Assembly (NCBI RefSeq): GCF_000425205.1
Contig: NZ_AULI01000006.1
Span: 186,001-250,000, forward strand
Direction of reading: 5' to 3'
DNA from: Pontibacillus halophilus JSM 076056 = DSM 19796
GTDB lineage: Bacteria > Bacillota > Bacilli > Bacillales > BH030062
Length of the DNA stretch: 64,000 nucleotides
Numbering within the stretch: the first letter of the stretch is position 1; the number at the start of each line of letters is the position of its first letter. Made by a program: the position numbers and the translations under genes. Of this stretch, positions 24,558-32,038 are shown piece after piece. Under the pieces are notes generated by a model, which saw only the letters and a program-made list of their open reading frames with translations, had not been told where the DNA came from and made no database searches.

Positions 24558-25276
24558 GCTTCGGCACCCCCATAAGAAAGGAAAGCTTCCTCAATTGAGG
24601 AAGCCCTCACTTGCTGGATTAACTCTTGTGGCGTTCCTTGTGCAATGAGGTAACCACCTCGTAACATCGCTAACCGGTCACACTTCTCCGCCTCATCCAT
24701 AACATGAGTGGTCACAATAAGTGTCTTCCCTTCGTTCTTCAAACGGGTGAATTCTTCCCATATCGACTGTCGAAGCAGAGGATCGATACCGACTGTCGGT
24801 TCATCTAAGACAAGCACGTCAGGTTCATGCAACAAGGCAATAGCGAGCGATAATCTCCGCTTCATTCCTCCTGAATAATGATGCACTTGTTTATCCAAGT
24901 CCTTTTCAAGATTCACGATGTGTGCCACTTCTTGGATACGCTGCTTTCTCTTTCTTTTATTGTATCCATAGATCGATCCGAAGAAGTCCATATTTTCTCG
25001 CGCTGACAACTCTCCGTATAAAGCATCGGATTGAGCCATATAGCCGATTACGTTCATCTGATGTAGGGAAGGCATCTGTACTCCTTTCACCCACACCCTC
25101 CCTCGGTCTGCTTCTGTTATCCCCACAATCATTTTAACTAAAGTTGTCTTGCCGGCCCCAGAAGGTCCAAGTAATCCATAAATCTCTCCTTGCTCAATTG
25201 ATACATGAATATCCTTCAACACTTCTTCCTTACCGAAAGAATGTGCCATTCCTTCCACACGAATCATCTCTTTCAT
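24554..25276 (-). CDS. ABC transporter ATP-binding protein
   Basis: About 240 residues from ATG 25276 (GGAGGGG upstream). Walker A is GPSGAGKTT, the signature YSGGMKRRLSLA, Walker B LLHEPDVLVLDEPTVGIDP and the switch His in VTTHVMDEAE. It energises the ABC-2 permease encoded next. The promoter directly upstream carries two TetR-type operators. Confidence 0.88.
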   Translation of the reverse strand: MKEMIRVEGMAHSFGKEEVLKDIHVSIEQGEIYGLLGPSGAGKTTLVKMIVGITEADRGRVWVKGVQMPSLHQMNVIGYMAQSDALYGELSARENMDFFGSIYGYNKRKRKQRIQEVAHIVNLEKDLDKQVHHYSGGMKRRLSLAIALLHEPDVLVLDEPTVGIDPLLRQSIWEEFTRLKNEGKTLIVTTHVMDEAEKCDRLAMLRGGYLIAQGTPQELIQQVRASSIEEAFLSYGGAEA

Positions 25277-25295
25277 TCTTACCCCTCCCAACTAA

Positions 25296-25343
25296 TGAGT
25301 GATTACTCACTTTTATAATAATGTGAGTAATCACTCACGTCAA
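25296..25343 (-). promoter_or_regulatory. Promoter with twin TetR-type operators
   Basis: The minus-strand promoter is TTGACG (25338-25343), a 17-base spacer and TATTAT (25315-25320). The palindrome TGAGTAATCACTCA (25324-25337) fills the spacer, and its reverse complement TGAGTGATTACTCA (25296-25309) lies downstream of the -10 box. Both are 14-bp near-perfect dyads. They are placed to block RNA polymerase and are almost certainly the binding sites of the TetR protein encoded as the last gene of the operon. Confidence 0.8.
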
Positions 25344-25345
25344 CA

Positions 25346-25380
25346 CAAAAAAAAGAAACCTCTTCCAAGTGGAACAGGTT
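25346..25380 (-). terminator. Terminator of the DUF1992 gene
   Basis: Stem 25357-25366 with 25371-25380 (one mismatch) followed by CTTTTTTTT on the minus strand, immediately before the ABC operon promoter. Confidence 0.78.
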
Positions 25381-25753
25381 AGGAAAACAAGCGACGCGTT
25401 ATAGCCGTTTGATACTTGTGGTAGGTGCTCGAACGATTCATCTTTCGTTTCTCCATTAACTGATCGAAATGGATTTGTTTCTCACTTAACTTCTTCCGAT
25501 AAGCTTGTCGCTCTTCTTCATCATCGCATTGTCTCAATAAATCTTCTAATTCAAGAATTTCTTTCTTAACATTCATTTCCTCAGGAAGCATATTTGCGTT
25601 CTTCATAATGGTATAGCTCATGCGTAAATCCTGAGGAACCGCTTCCCATTCTGACAGGTCAAGTCGCTTTCCTTTACCAGGTAAGTCTTTAAACTCCCCG
25701 TTCCGTTCAGCTTCCTTAATTCGTTCTTCTGCAATACGGAAAGAAAAATCCAC
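25379..25753 (-). CDS. DUF1992 / DnaJ-homologue subfamily C member 28-like protein
   Basis: 124 residues from GTG 25753. The N-terminal IAEERIKEAERNGEFKDLPGKGKRLDL is the DUF1992 signature, followed by LRMSYTIMKNANMLPEE and a helical, charged C-terminus. The family name derives from eukaryotic homologues with a DnaJ domain; no J domain is present here and the function is unknown. It is 14 bases downstream of the deaminase gene, so they are probably co-transcribed. Confidence 0.82.
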   Translation of the reverse strand: MDFSFRIAEERIKEAERNGEFKDLPGKGKRLDLSEWEAVPQDLRMSYTIMKNANMLPEEMNVKKEILELEDLLRQCDDEEERQAYRKKLSEKQIHFDQLMEKRKMNRSSTYHKYQTAITRRLFS

Positions 25754-25767
25754 TCTATTCCACCTTC

Positions 25768-26223
25768 CTATGACTGCTGGTTACGATAGGTCTTCATCGC
25801 ATCTAGCTCTCGTCGCTTCAAGGGCATATGCACAGGAATTAACTGTCTTGTTGACTTTGGCTTCATCAAGTCTTTGTAGATGGTTTCACTCAACGTTAAC
25901 CCAACTTGAGCTGCTTCTTCAACCGTCTGACTGTAATACACATCCTGAAGCTTAGCAAAGTACATCGCCGCTATGCACATTGGGCATGGTTCACCACTTG
26001 CATACAGAGAGCAATCACTTAAATCCATCGTTTGAAGCTTATGTTGTGCTTCTCTTATGACTACCATCTCTGCATGGGCTGTACTATCATAATGGACGTG
26101 AAGTTCATTTACCCCTTCTGCAATGATTTCATTGTTTCGTACTAAGACAGCTCCGAACGGCGAACCACCTTTATGTACATTCTCAACTGCTAGTTGTAAA
26201 GCCCTCTCCATATATCTATTCAT
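25768..26223 (-). CDS. Nucleoside/guanine deaminase (GuaD/TadA fold)
   Basis: 151 residues. Zinc motifs HAE (in DSTAHAEMVVI) and PCPMC (GEPCPMCIAAMY) define the cytidine-deaminase superfamily, with Glu as the proton shuttle. Length, SPFGAV near the N-terminus and the C-terminal extension after IYKDLMKP are typical of the guanine deaminase GuaD branch rather than tRNA deaminase TadA. It would convert guanine to xanthine for purine salvage. AAAAGGGGGAG precedes ATG. Confidence 0.8.
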   Translation of the reverse strand: MNRYMERALQLAVENVHKGGSPFGAVLVRNNEIIAEGVNELHVHYDSTAHAEMVVIREAQHKLQTMDLSDCSLYASGEPCPMCIAAMYFAKLQDVYYSQTVEEAAQVGLTLSETIYKDLMKPKSTRQLIPVHMPLKRRELDAMKTYRNQQS

Positions 26224-26312
26224 ACGTGTCTCCCCCTTTTCCTGCTCATTTTAATAAAGTTAAGGTAGTCGTACCATTCCCAATGCGTATCATACGAAGC
26301 TTTCCCTTTCAT
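26220..26312 (-). CDS. Possible 30-residue leader or remnant peptide upstream of the deaminase
   Basis: ATG 26312 opens a 30-codon frame (MKGKASYDTHWEWYDYLNFI..., ending RKRGRHV) whose TGA overlaps the deaminase start as ATGA. The frame stays open another 14 codons upstream (DPFVPYGIG...) without a usable start. No good ribosome site is seen. Either a translated coupling peptide, a 5'-truncated remnant, or chance. Confidence 0.25.
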   Translation of the reverse strand: MKGKASYDTHWEWYDYLNFIKMSRKRGRHV

Positions 26313-26360
26313 CCCTATACCATACGGGACAAATGGATCACTTTCCGTTAAAACTTATTA

Positions 26361-26393
26361 TAAAAAAAGAAGCCCCCGAATGATGGGAGCTTC
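26361..26393 (-). terminator. Terminator of the CAP-domain gene
   Basis: GAAGCCCCC (26369-26377) pairs with GGGAGCTTC (26385-26393), with a T7 tail on the minus strand. Confidence 0.82.
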
Positions 26394-26403
26394 CAGTAAA
26401 AGC

Positions 26404-27162
26404 TTATTTGCCTATAAACTGTTGTGTCCATACGTGGCCATCTTCAACATAGCCAACGCCAATGTGAGTAAAGTCCGGATTCATAATGTTCTGGCGGTGT
26501 CCTTCACTGTTCATCCAACCTTCAACAACTTGGGCAGGTGTGGTTTGCCCTTTAGCAATGTTCTCGCCCGCTGTACGATAATCAATTCCAAATTGGTCCA
26601 TCATATCGAACGGAGAGCCATAAGTTGGACTGTTGTGTGAGAAGTATCCATTTTGTGCCATGTCTTCAGACTTCTTGCCTGCCACTTCACTCAAGTCTTC
26701 ACTAATTTGAAGCGGTTCAAGGCCTTGTGCCTGACGTTCTTGGTTCGTCAATTCGACTACTTGCTTCTCAAACTCGCTTATGACTCCAGAAGCTTGTTCC
26801 GTGTTCGTCTGTTCATTGGTTGTAGGTTGTTGTTGTGTTTGTTGAGTCGGTTGCTGAGCTTGTGGCTGTTCAGTCGTCTCTTGTGCAGGTGTTTCTTGAT
26901 TTGATTCCGGCTGTTTCACTTGCTCCTCTTGAGTAGAGGCTTTAGACTCCTCAGCTTGTTCGGCTGTAGGTTGTTGTGTCTCATGATTCATATATTGTTG
27001 AATCCATTGATTGATTTCTTCTTTATTGAAGGAGAAGTCTTTCATGACGTTCACTGGCTGATTCTGATAGTACTTAGATTCAGCGCTAACGTCTGACGCA
27101 AAGCTACCTCCTACTAAAATCGTCGTTGCCAACGCAGTTACAGTTGTCACTTTTTTAAACAT
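26404..27162 (-). CDS. Secreted CAP-domain (SCP/PR1-like) protein, YkwD-like
   Basis: 252 residues from ATG 27162 (AGAGGAG upstream). A signal peptide (about 1-28, ending DVSAES) is followed by a short helical region, a Gln/Thr/Glu-rich low-complexity linker (about 60-125) and a CAP domain (about 128-252) with NQERQAQGLEPL, GYFSHNSPTYGSPFDMM, AGENIAKG, WMNSEGHRQNIMNPDFTHIGVGYV and WTQQFIGK. The two His and two Glu of the CAP cavity are present. Exported; the bacterial function is not settled. The open frame extends 64 codons upstream without a ribosome site. Confidence 0.87.
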   Translation of the reverse strand: MFKKVTTVTALATTILVGGSFASDVSAESKYYQNQPVNVMKDFSFNKEEINQWIQQYMNHETQQPTAEQAEESKASTQEEQVKQPESNQETPAQETTEQPQAQQPTQQTQQQPTTNEQTNTEQASGVISEFEKQVVELTNQERQAQGLEPLQISEDLSEVAGKKSEDMAQNGYFSHNSPTYGSPFDMMDQFGIDYRTAGENIAKGQTTPAQVVEGWMNSEGHRQNIMNPDFTHIGVGYVEDGHVWTQQFIGK

Positions 27163-27401
27163 TTGATTTCTCCTCTCGTGTTTTGTGTCGCTGTGACAAC
27201 CTAATCGTAGCACGAGTTTTTTGTAATAATTATGGGGGAATATGGATATTCGTATTTTCATAGAACCTACGTCAGGTGTAAATGGGCCTTCATCATCCGC
27301 CGTGACACCGTTAATCCCTTGTAACTCGACCACTAACACTTTAGGAAAATTCATCCTAAAGTTACACGGATTTCATAAGCGTGATGGTTGACACCATAAA
27401 A
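27163..27401. other. Intergenic region upstream of the CAP-domain gene
   Basis: About 240 bases. It contains a perfect 9-bp inverted repeat, ACTTTAGGA (27338-27346) with TCCTAAAGT (27354-27362), which could be an operator or RNA hairpin. A TACGAT box on the minus strand (about 27205-27210) may be the gene's -10. No gene seen. Confidence 0.35.
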
Positions 27402-27436
27402 AAGAAGCCCCTTTTGTTACAAAAGATAGGCTTCTT
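27402..27436 (-). terminator. Terminator of the MOSC/YkgJ operon
   Basis: AAGAAGCC (27402-27409) pairs with GGCTTCTT (27429-27436), with an inner CTTTTG/CAAAAG stem. TTTTTTATGG follows on the minus strand. Confidence 0.78.
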
Positions 27437-27448
27437 GTTACGTGGTTG

Positions 27449-27610
27449 TTATATTGTTCCTTGAATTCGGTTTAGTTGCTTTTGGAAGGATTCCTTGAAC
27501 GGAGGTGCAAGTGCTTCTAAGGTGACTGCCTGTTGCAGCTTCTTTAGATCGTTTCGATTTCTGTACTTCAATTCGTTCACTTCGGCAATAGTCAGACTTT
27601 GTTCCTGTTG
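27449..27610 (-). pseudogene. Detached 3-alpha domain of the interrupted MOSC gene
   Basis: Reading on in the same frame after the TAA at 27611-27613 gives 53 more codons (QQEQSLTIAEVNELKYRNRN..., ending FQKQLNRIQGTI) and a second TAA at 27449-27451. This is the C-terminal 3-alpha domain expected of YflK/YiiM-type MOSC proteins. One C-to-T change (CAA to TAA) would explain the split. No separate ribosome site is seen, so this part is probably not made unless the stop is read through. Confidence 0.7.
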
Positions 27611-28111
27611 TTAAATTCGCCTAAGTGGATGGTGAACCGATACGATCCCTTCCTTCAGCACCTTTAAATAAAAACCTGTGAAGCCAGTTTGGATCACTTG
27701 CTTGGTTAAGTCCTTTATTTGATGAACAAATGAAATACGTTGACAGGGCTGGCGTGGTTGAACGACTTGAAGCTCTGCCTCTCCCCATTGAAACACATCT
27801 CCTATTGATACAGTCGATTCATCAAGTCCCGCTACTGTTACGTTCTCACCAAACGCTGGAAAGGACATCACGCTCCCTGTCTTCTCCTGCCAGTATGCAT
27901 AGTGAACGTATGGGTACATGCAAACCGCCTTATACACCCCACCGTGATGTTCCTTAACGGCCTGCTCATCTCCTTCAAGACCAAGCGAAGTCAAACGAAG
28001 CGAACTTGTTGTTCTGGTCTTCATAAAGCTTGTAACTTGTTCCTCTCCACCCCGGATGACCGGTTTCGGTCCACCTACCTGCACAGATTCAATCGTTAGT
28101 TGCTCCTCCAT
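27611..28111 (-). CDS. MOSC domain protein, YflK-like, ended by a premature stop
   Basis: 166 residues from ATG 28111 (AAGGGGGGG 8 bases upstream). MOSC features are EEHHGG-type KEHHGGVYKAVCMYP, FGENVTV, GDVFQWGEAELQVVQPRQPC (the conserved Cys of the molybdenum-cofactor sulfurase C-terminal fold) and TGFTGFYLKVLKEG. Family members such as YiiM reduce N-hydroxylated compounds with molybdenum cofactor. The protein stops at VHHPLRRI where homologues continue into a 3-alpha domain, and the continuation is intact in frame after the TAA. It lies downstream of the YkgJ-like gene in one operon and near yflJ, as in B. subtilis. Whether it is functional is open. Confidence 0.75.
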   Translation of the reverse strand: MEEQLTIESVQVGGPKPVIRGGEEQVTSFMKTRTTSSLRLTSLGLEGDEQAVKEHHGGVYKAVCMYPYVHYAYWQEKTGSVMSFPAFGENVTVAGLDESTVSIGDVFQWGEAELQVVQPRQPCQRISFVHQIKDLTKQVIQTGFTGFYLKVLKEGIVSVHHPLRRI

Positions 28112-28137
28112 CGTTGAATCCCCCCCTTTTGTAACCA

Positions 28138-28890
28138 TTATACAGAAGATTCTTCTTCCCTTAACCAGTCTTTCGCCCAGTTAGCAAGGAAATCATATTG
28201 CCACATGTCAGATGGATAATCGACGAGCATATCTTCTCCGTTCTCATACAATTCCTGCATGATTTCATTAAGCCCGCCCATGTAGAACTCGTATAGAAAC
28301 TCGAAGCTAAGCGTTTCCTTTGGCATGTGGTTGTTCGCACATACTTTCGGGTCAGAGTAGTTTACATACGTTCGGCATGGAATGGGACGGATCTCATAAG
28401 CCATGCACAAGTTTGTCTCAGGATCAAGCATTGGGCATGGAACTTGAGAAGCGATATATTTTTTCTTAAACGCAGGGTCTTCTTGGTCTAACGCCGTAAT
28501 GCGTTCCACTTCTTCCCCGTACGTTGCATAGTACTGTTCCAAATGCTTCATAAGTTTCTCTTTCCGTTCTTTCGGCCACTGATCAATGGCTCTCTTCATC
28601 ATGGATGATTCTGCTTGGGTAATAATAATCGGAAAGTAACAACAGAATGCGCATCCCATAAAGCATGAGGCTTTGACATCCATAAAGTCTTCCATGTTAG
28701 CCATTTCTTCATTTACTTGTTCCAATAAACGATGAAATCCAGCCATGATGACCTCATTTGTCGGGCGATCACTTGAGAGCAAGTCTTCTACTATATGATC
28801 GAAATAGTGTTGGTTAATTTCATATTGTTCGTTCAACAGCTCGCATTTTTTCAGTATTTCTGGATAAGATAGATATGATTGGATAATCAC
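28138..28890 (-). CDS. YkgJ-type Fe/Zn cysteine-cluster protein
   Basis: About 250 residues. Cysteines cluster in ASCFMGCAFCCYFP (near residue 85), PCPMLDPETNLCMAYEIRPIPCR (near 160) and a final Cys in PKVCANN, the pattern of the YkgJ (CxxCxxCC) metal-binding family. Metal ligand and function are unknown. The upstream ATG at 28917 overlaps the promoter's -10 box, so I favour GTG 28890 behind AAAAGGGGG, although the spacing is short and the exact start is uncertain. It is followed after 26 bases by the MOSC gene. Confidence 0.72.
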   Translation of the reverse strand: MIIQSYLSYPEILKKCELLNEQYEINQHYFDHIVEDLLSSDRPTNEVIMAGFHRLLEQVNEEMANMEDFMDVKASCFMGCAFCCYFPIIITQAESSMMKRAIDQWPKERKEKLMKHLEQYYATYGEEVERITALDQEDPAFKKKYIASQVPCPMLDPETNLCMAYEIRPIPCRTYVNYSDPKVCANNHMPKETLSFEFLYEFYMGGLNEIMQELYENGEDMLVDYPSDMWQYDFLANWAKDWLREEESSV

Positions 28891-28915
28891 ACCCCCTTTT
28901 AAAGCTAAGATATTC

Positions 28916-28945
28916 ATTATACCATGGGGTGTGGAGCGTTGTCTT
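28916..28945 (-). promoter_or_regulatory. Promoter of the YkgJ/MOSC operon
   Basis: On the minus strand TATAAT (28916-28921) is preceded at 18 bases by AAGACA. The perfect -10 box covers the first ATG of the open frame, which helps to exclude that start. Confidence 0.5.
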
Positions 28946-29081
28946 ATTCCTATTGGATTCTACGTGGAAGGAACATCAAAAAATCCTTTCACATATTTAC
29001 AATCGATGTTACAATAGACAACGTCTAGAAATGCCTTTCGATGATCAACAACACTAAATTATATATGAAAGGATGATAGGA

Positions 29082-29213
29082 ATGCATATCGGTACTAAAG
29101 GCTGGTACGTATACGAACTTAAGAAGCTTGGTATGAACCGTTACGAAGACCGTAAGCTAGAAAGCTATAAAAAGCACATTCTTGCAAACCTATACTTCGC
29201 TAAACAAAAATAA
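29082..29213 (+). CDS. yflJ: YflJ family small protein (DUF2639)
   Basis: 43 residues, beginning MHIGTKGWYVYELKKLGMNRY and containing RKLESYKKHILANLY; this is the small conserved Bacillus YflJ/DUF2639 family. Function unknown; basic and mostly helical. AAAGGATGATAGGA precedes ATG and a perfect terminator follows. In B. subtilis yflJ neighbours yflK, and here the MOSC gene is just across the intergenic region. Confidence 0.82.
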   Translation: MHIGTKGWYVYELKKLGMNRYEDRKLESYKKHILANLYFAKQK

Positions 29214-29233
29214 GCTTCTTATCTAAACTTCAC

Positions 29234-29273
29234 AAAAAGCAGGGATCCTAACTTAGGATCCCTGCTTTTTTTC
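29234..29273 (+). terminator. Terminator of yflJ
   Basis: A perfect stem of about 16 bp (AAAAGCAGGGATCCTA and complement) followed by TTTTTTT. Confidence 0.9.
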
Positions 29274-29378
29274 CTATAAGTTTCTAACATTTACCTTATC
29301 TATGACCCCCATAAATCACGTAGAATGTCAGAAGGGTATAAGTAAGAAGACTCAAACTCAACTGGGGGACACGCACAT

Positions 29379-30386
29379 ATGTTTACGAACGCCCAAATTG
29401 GTATCGACTTAGGTACTGCAAACGTACTTATTTATTCAAAAAACAAAGGGGTCGTATTAAACGAACCTTCCGTTGTTGCTATTGATACACAGACAAAGCA
29501 AGTGTTAGCAGTTGGTGCTGACGCAAAGCAAATGGTAGGAAAGACGCCACAGAACGTGGTACCTATTCGCCCGTTGAAAGATGGTGTCATTGCAGACTAC
29601 GATATTACAGCTCAAATGCTTAAAGCTATGCTTAAGAAAGTAAGCAAGCAACTTGGTGCTTCCATGCGCAAACCAAATGTTGTTATCTGTACACCATCAG
29701 GCTCAACATCTGTTGAAAGACGTGCCATCCACAATGCCGTTAAGAGCTATGGTGCGAAAAACGTTCACCTCATTGAAGAGCCGGTGGCAGCCGCAATCGG
29801 AGCTGACTTACCCGTAAGTGATCCAGTTGCCAACGTCATCCTAGACATCGGCGGAGGTACAAGTGAAGTAGCCATCATCTCCTTCGGTGGCGTTGTGTCT
29901 TGTCGTTCTGTACGTAGCGGTGGTGACAAAATGGATGAAGAAATCATTCACCACGTACGTAAGAACTACAATATACTTATCGGGGAGCGTACAGCTGAGA
30001 ACATTAAGATGGAAATCGGCTACGCACTCATCGACCACGAAGAAGAAACAATGGAAGTACGTGGACGTGACCTCGTCAATGGCTTACCGAAAACGATTAC
30101 GTTGACATCTACAGAAATTCAAGAAGCATTACGCGAATCTCTTGAACAGGTGTTAGAAACCGTTCGTGCGACTCTTGAAGATTGCCCTCCAGAGTTAAGC
30201 GGTGACATTGTGGACCACGGTCTCATCCTAACTGGTGGCGGTTCCCTTCTTAAAGGGATGCAAGAATGGCTAAGTAACGAAATATTCGTCCCTGTACACT
30301 TAGCACCGAATCCGTTAGAATCTGTTGCAATCGGAACAGGTCGTTCCCTACAAATGATCGACAAACTACAAAAAGCAGCGAAATAA
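29379..30386 (+). CDS. mreBH: MreB-like actin homologue, MreBH
   Basis: 335 residues, the exact length of B. subtilis MreBH. Actin-fold nucleotide motifs: [12 protein letters not shown] (phosphate 1), [14 protein letters not shown] (phosphate 2), [14 protein letters not shown] and [13 protein letters not shown] (adenosine). MreBH forms membrane-bound filaments that guide lateral cell-wall synthesis and hydrolase (LytE) placement. It is a lone gene with its own terminator, whereas MreB sits with mreC-mreD and Mbl with spo genes, which supports the MreBH call. The ribosome site is CTGGGGGA. Confidence 0.85.
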   Translation: MFTNAQIGIDLGTANVLIYSKNKGVVLNEPSVVAIDTQTKQVLAVGADAKQMVGKTPQNVVPIRPLKDGVIADYDITAQMLKAMLKKVSKQLGASMRKPNVVICTPSGSTSVERRAIHNAVKSYGAKNVHLIEEPVAAAIGADLPVSDPVANVILDIGGGTSEVAIISFGGVVSCRSVRSGGDKMDEEIIHHVRKNYNILIGERTAENIKMEIGYALIDHEEETMEVRGRDLVNGLPKTITLTSTEIQEALRESLEQVLETVRATLEDCPPELSGDIVDHGLILTGGGSLLKGMQEWLSNEIFVPVHLAPNPLESVAIGTGRSLQMIDKLQKAAK

Positions 30387-30398
30387 GCGTGACAGAGA

Positions 30399-30431
30399 GA
30401 CTGAATCCCTTAAGGGATTCAGTCTTTTTTT
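30399..30431 (+). terminator. Terminator of mreBH
   Basis: A 26-bp perfect palindrome (GACTGAATCCCTT and complement, 30399-30424) followed by TTTTTTT. Confidence 0.92.
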
Positions 30432-30605
30432 ACGCTAGGTCATTAAGAAAAGTTCCTCTTGTCGAAAGTCTTCCACTCCATTTCAGTAATCCTCCTCCCT
30501 ACGCCCCATTGACAACACGGCCGTTCACCTTTAAAATAGACACATAAACATTTTAGCGGATAAAAGCATAAAAGCGTTAAAGCCTTGTTGAAAGGATGAA
30601 TAGGT

Positions 30606-32024
30606 ATGAAACGAGAGCCCACTATTGGGCAAGCGCTCCTCCCGTTAATTGCCTTAATCGGAGCGGCAGCATGCTCGATCTTCTTTTGGAAGGTTGGAAT
30701 GTATATCCCCTTCACAATTGGAATCATTGCATCAGCTTTAGTTGGGAAGCGACTTGGGTATACGTGGAATGAACTACAGCAGTTCTTAACGAACGGTGTA
30801 TCTAAAGCACTTCCTGCCATATTTATATTACTCATAATCGGTACTATTGTTGGAACTTGGATTTTAAGTGGTACAATCCCAACGTTAATCTACTACGGAT
30901 TAGAAATCATACAACCTAACTTCTTCTTACCAACTGTTGTAGTAACATCTGGAATTGTCGCCATTACACTAGGAAGCTCGTTTACCGCAATTGCTACGAT
31001 TGGTTTAGCCTTTATGGCAATCGGTACAAGCTTAGGCTTCTCTCCAGCCCACATTGCAGGTGCAATTATTTCGGGCGCATTCTTTGGAGATAAATTATCT
31101 CCACTGTCAGACACAACAAACATTGCACCAGCGATGGTAGATGTAGATTTATTCGACCACGTTAAACACATGCTATGGGATACAATTCCTGCATTCGTAT
31201 TAAGTATTATCGCATTCTGGATCCTTGGACTGAACACAACCTCCGGTGATTTCAATACGAGCCAAATTGACACGATTTTAAGTGGATTAAACAATGTGTT
31301 CGTCATCCATCCGTTGTTGCTGTTACTCCCTGTACTAACCATTGTGTTGATGGCTAGACGAGTGCCAGCCATACCTGCGCTGGTCGTGGTGAGTACAATT
31401 GGAGGTCTTGTAGCATTGCTTGTCCAGGGGAACACGATTTCCGAAGTGATGCAGGCAATGACGAACGGGTTCGTTGCGGAGACAGGGAATTCTACAGTGG
31501 ATGACCTTCTCTCAAATGGAGGAATCCAATCCATGTTCTCAACTGTTGCACTCGTAACATTTGCAACGGCGCTTGGTGGAATTATGGAAGGGATTCAAGT
31601 ATTCGATGTATTAATTAAACGATTGATTAAAGGAGTTCGCAGTACTGGTTCACTGATCTCTACAACGCTGTTGTCTACTTTCTTCGTCAGCTTCGTAAGT
31701 GGCGCCATGTACCTAGCGATTATCCTTCCATCTAAAGCATTTCTAGGAACGTATAAAGAGCGAGGCGTTTCGGCTACGAACTTATCTCGTAACGTAGAAG
31801 CGGCTGGAACGGTTGGGGTAAACCTTGTTCCGTGGGGTGTACCTGCTGTGTTCGTCAGCGGATTGATGGATATTAGCCCATATGCGTTTATACCGTTCAT
31901 TTTCTTCGCTTACTTTGTACTGCTCATTAACGTTATTTACGGCTACACCGGCTTCACGATTACGAAAGAAGAGCCAGCCGTTCAACAAGAAGACGAACAA
32001 TGGAACTATCCTAAAACGGTATAA
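30606..32024 (+). CDS. nhaC: Na+/H+ antiporter NhaC
   Basis: 472 residues with about 11-12 membrane helices. Typical NhaC segments are GSSFTAIATIGLAFMAIG, ISGAFFGDKLSPLSDTTNIAPAM and NLSRNVEAAGTVGVNLVPWGVPAVFVSGLM. It expels Na+ in exchange for H+, important for pH and salt tolerance; malate/lactate-Na+ antiport is the alternative within this family. GAAAGGATGAATAGG precedes ATG. A PqqB-like hydrolase gene follows 14 bases later. Confidence 0.87.
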   Translation: MKREPTIGQALLPLIALIGAAACSIFFWKVGMYIPFTIGIIASALVGKRLGYTWNELQQFLTNGVSKALPAIFILLIIGTIVGTWILSGTIPTLIYYGLEIIQPNFFLPTVVVTSGIVAITLGSSFTAIATIGLAFMAIGTSLGFSPAHIAGAIISGAFFGDKLSPLSDTTNIAPAMVDVDLFDHVKHMLWDTIPAFVLSIIAFWILGLNTTSGDFNTSQIDTILSGLNNVFVIHPLLLLLPVLTIVLMARRVPAIPALVVVSTIGGLVALLVQGNTISEVMQAMTNGFVAETGNSTVDDLLSNGGIQSMFSTVALVTFATALGGIMEGIQVFDVLIKRLIKGVRSTGSLISTTLLSTFFVSFVSGAMYLAIILPSKAFLGTYKERGVSATNLSRNVEAAGTVGVNLVPWGVPAVFVSGLMDISPYAFIPFIFFAYFVLLINVIYGYTGFTITKEEPAVQQEDEQWNYPKTV

Positions 32025-32038
32025 GGAGGTCAATTACA

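Noticed and set aside
27163-27354. 64-codon N-terminal extension of the CAP protein
   Set aside because: No ribosome site at the upstream ATG, whereas MFKKV at 27162 has both a ribosome site and a signal peptide.
30443-30500. A 12-codon minus-strand frame (MEWKTFDKRNFS) behind a strong GGAGGAGG
   Set aside because: Too short to call, and no promoter or conservation evidence. The G-rich stretch may be chance.
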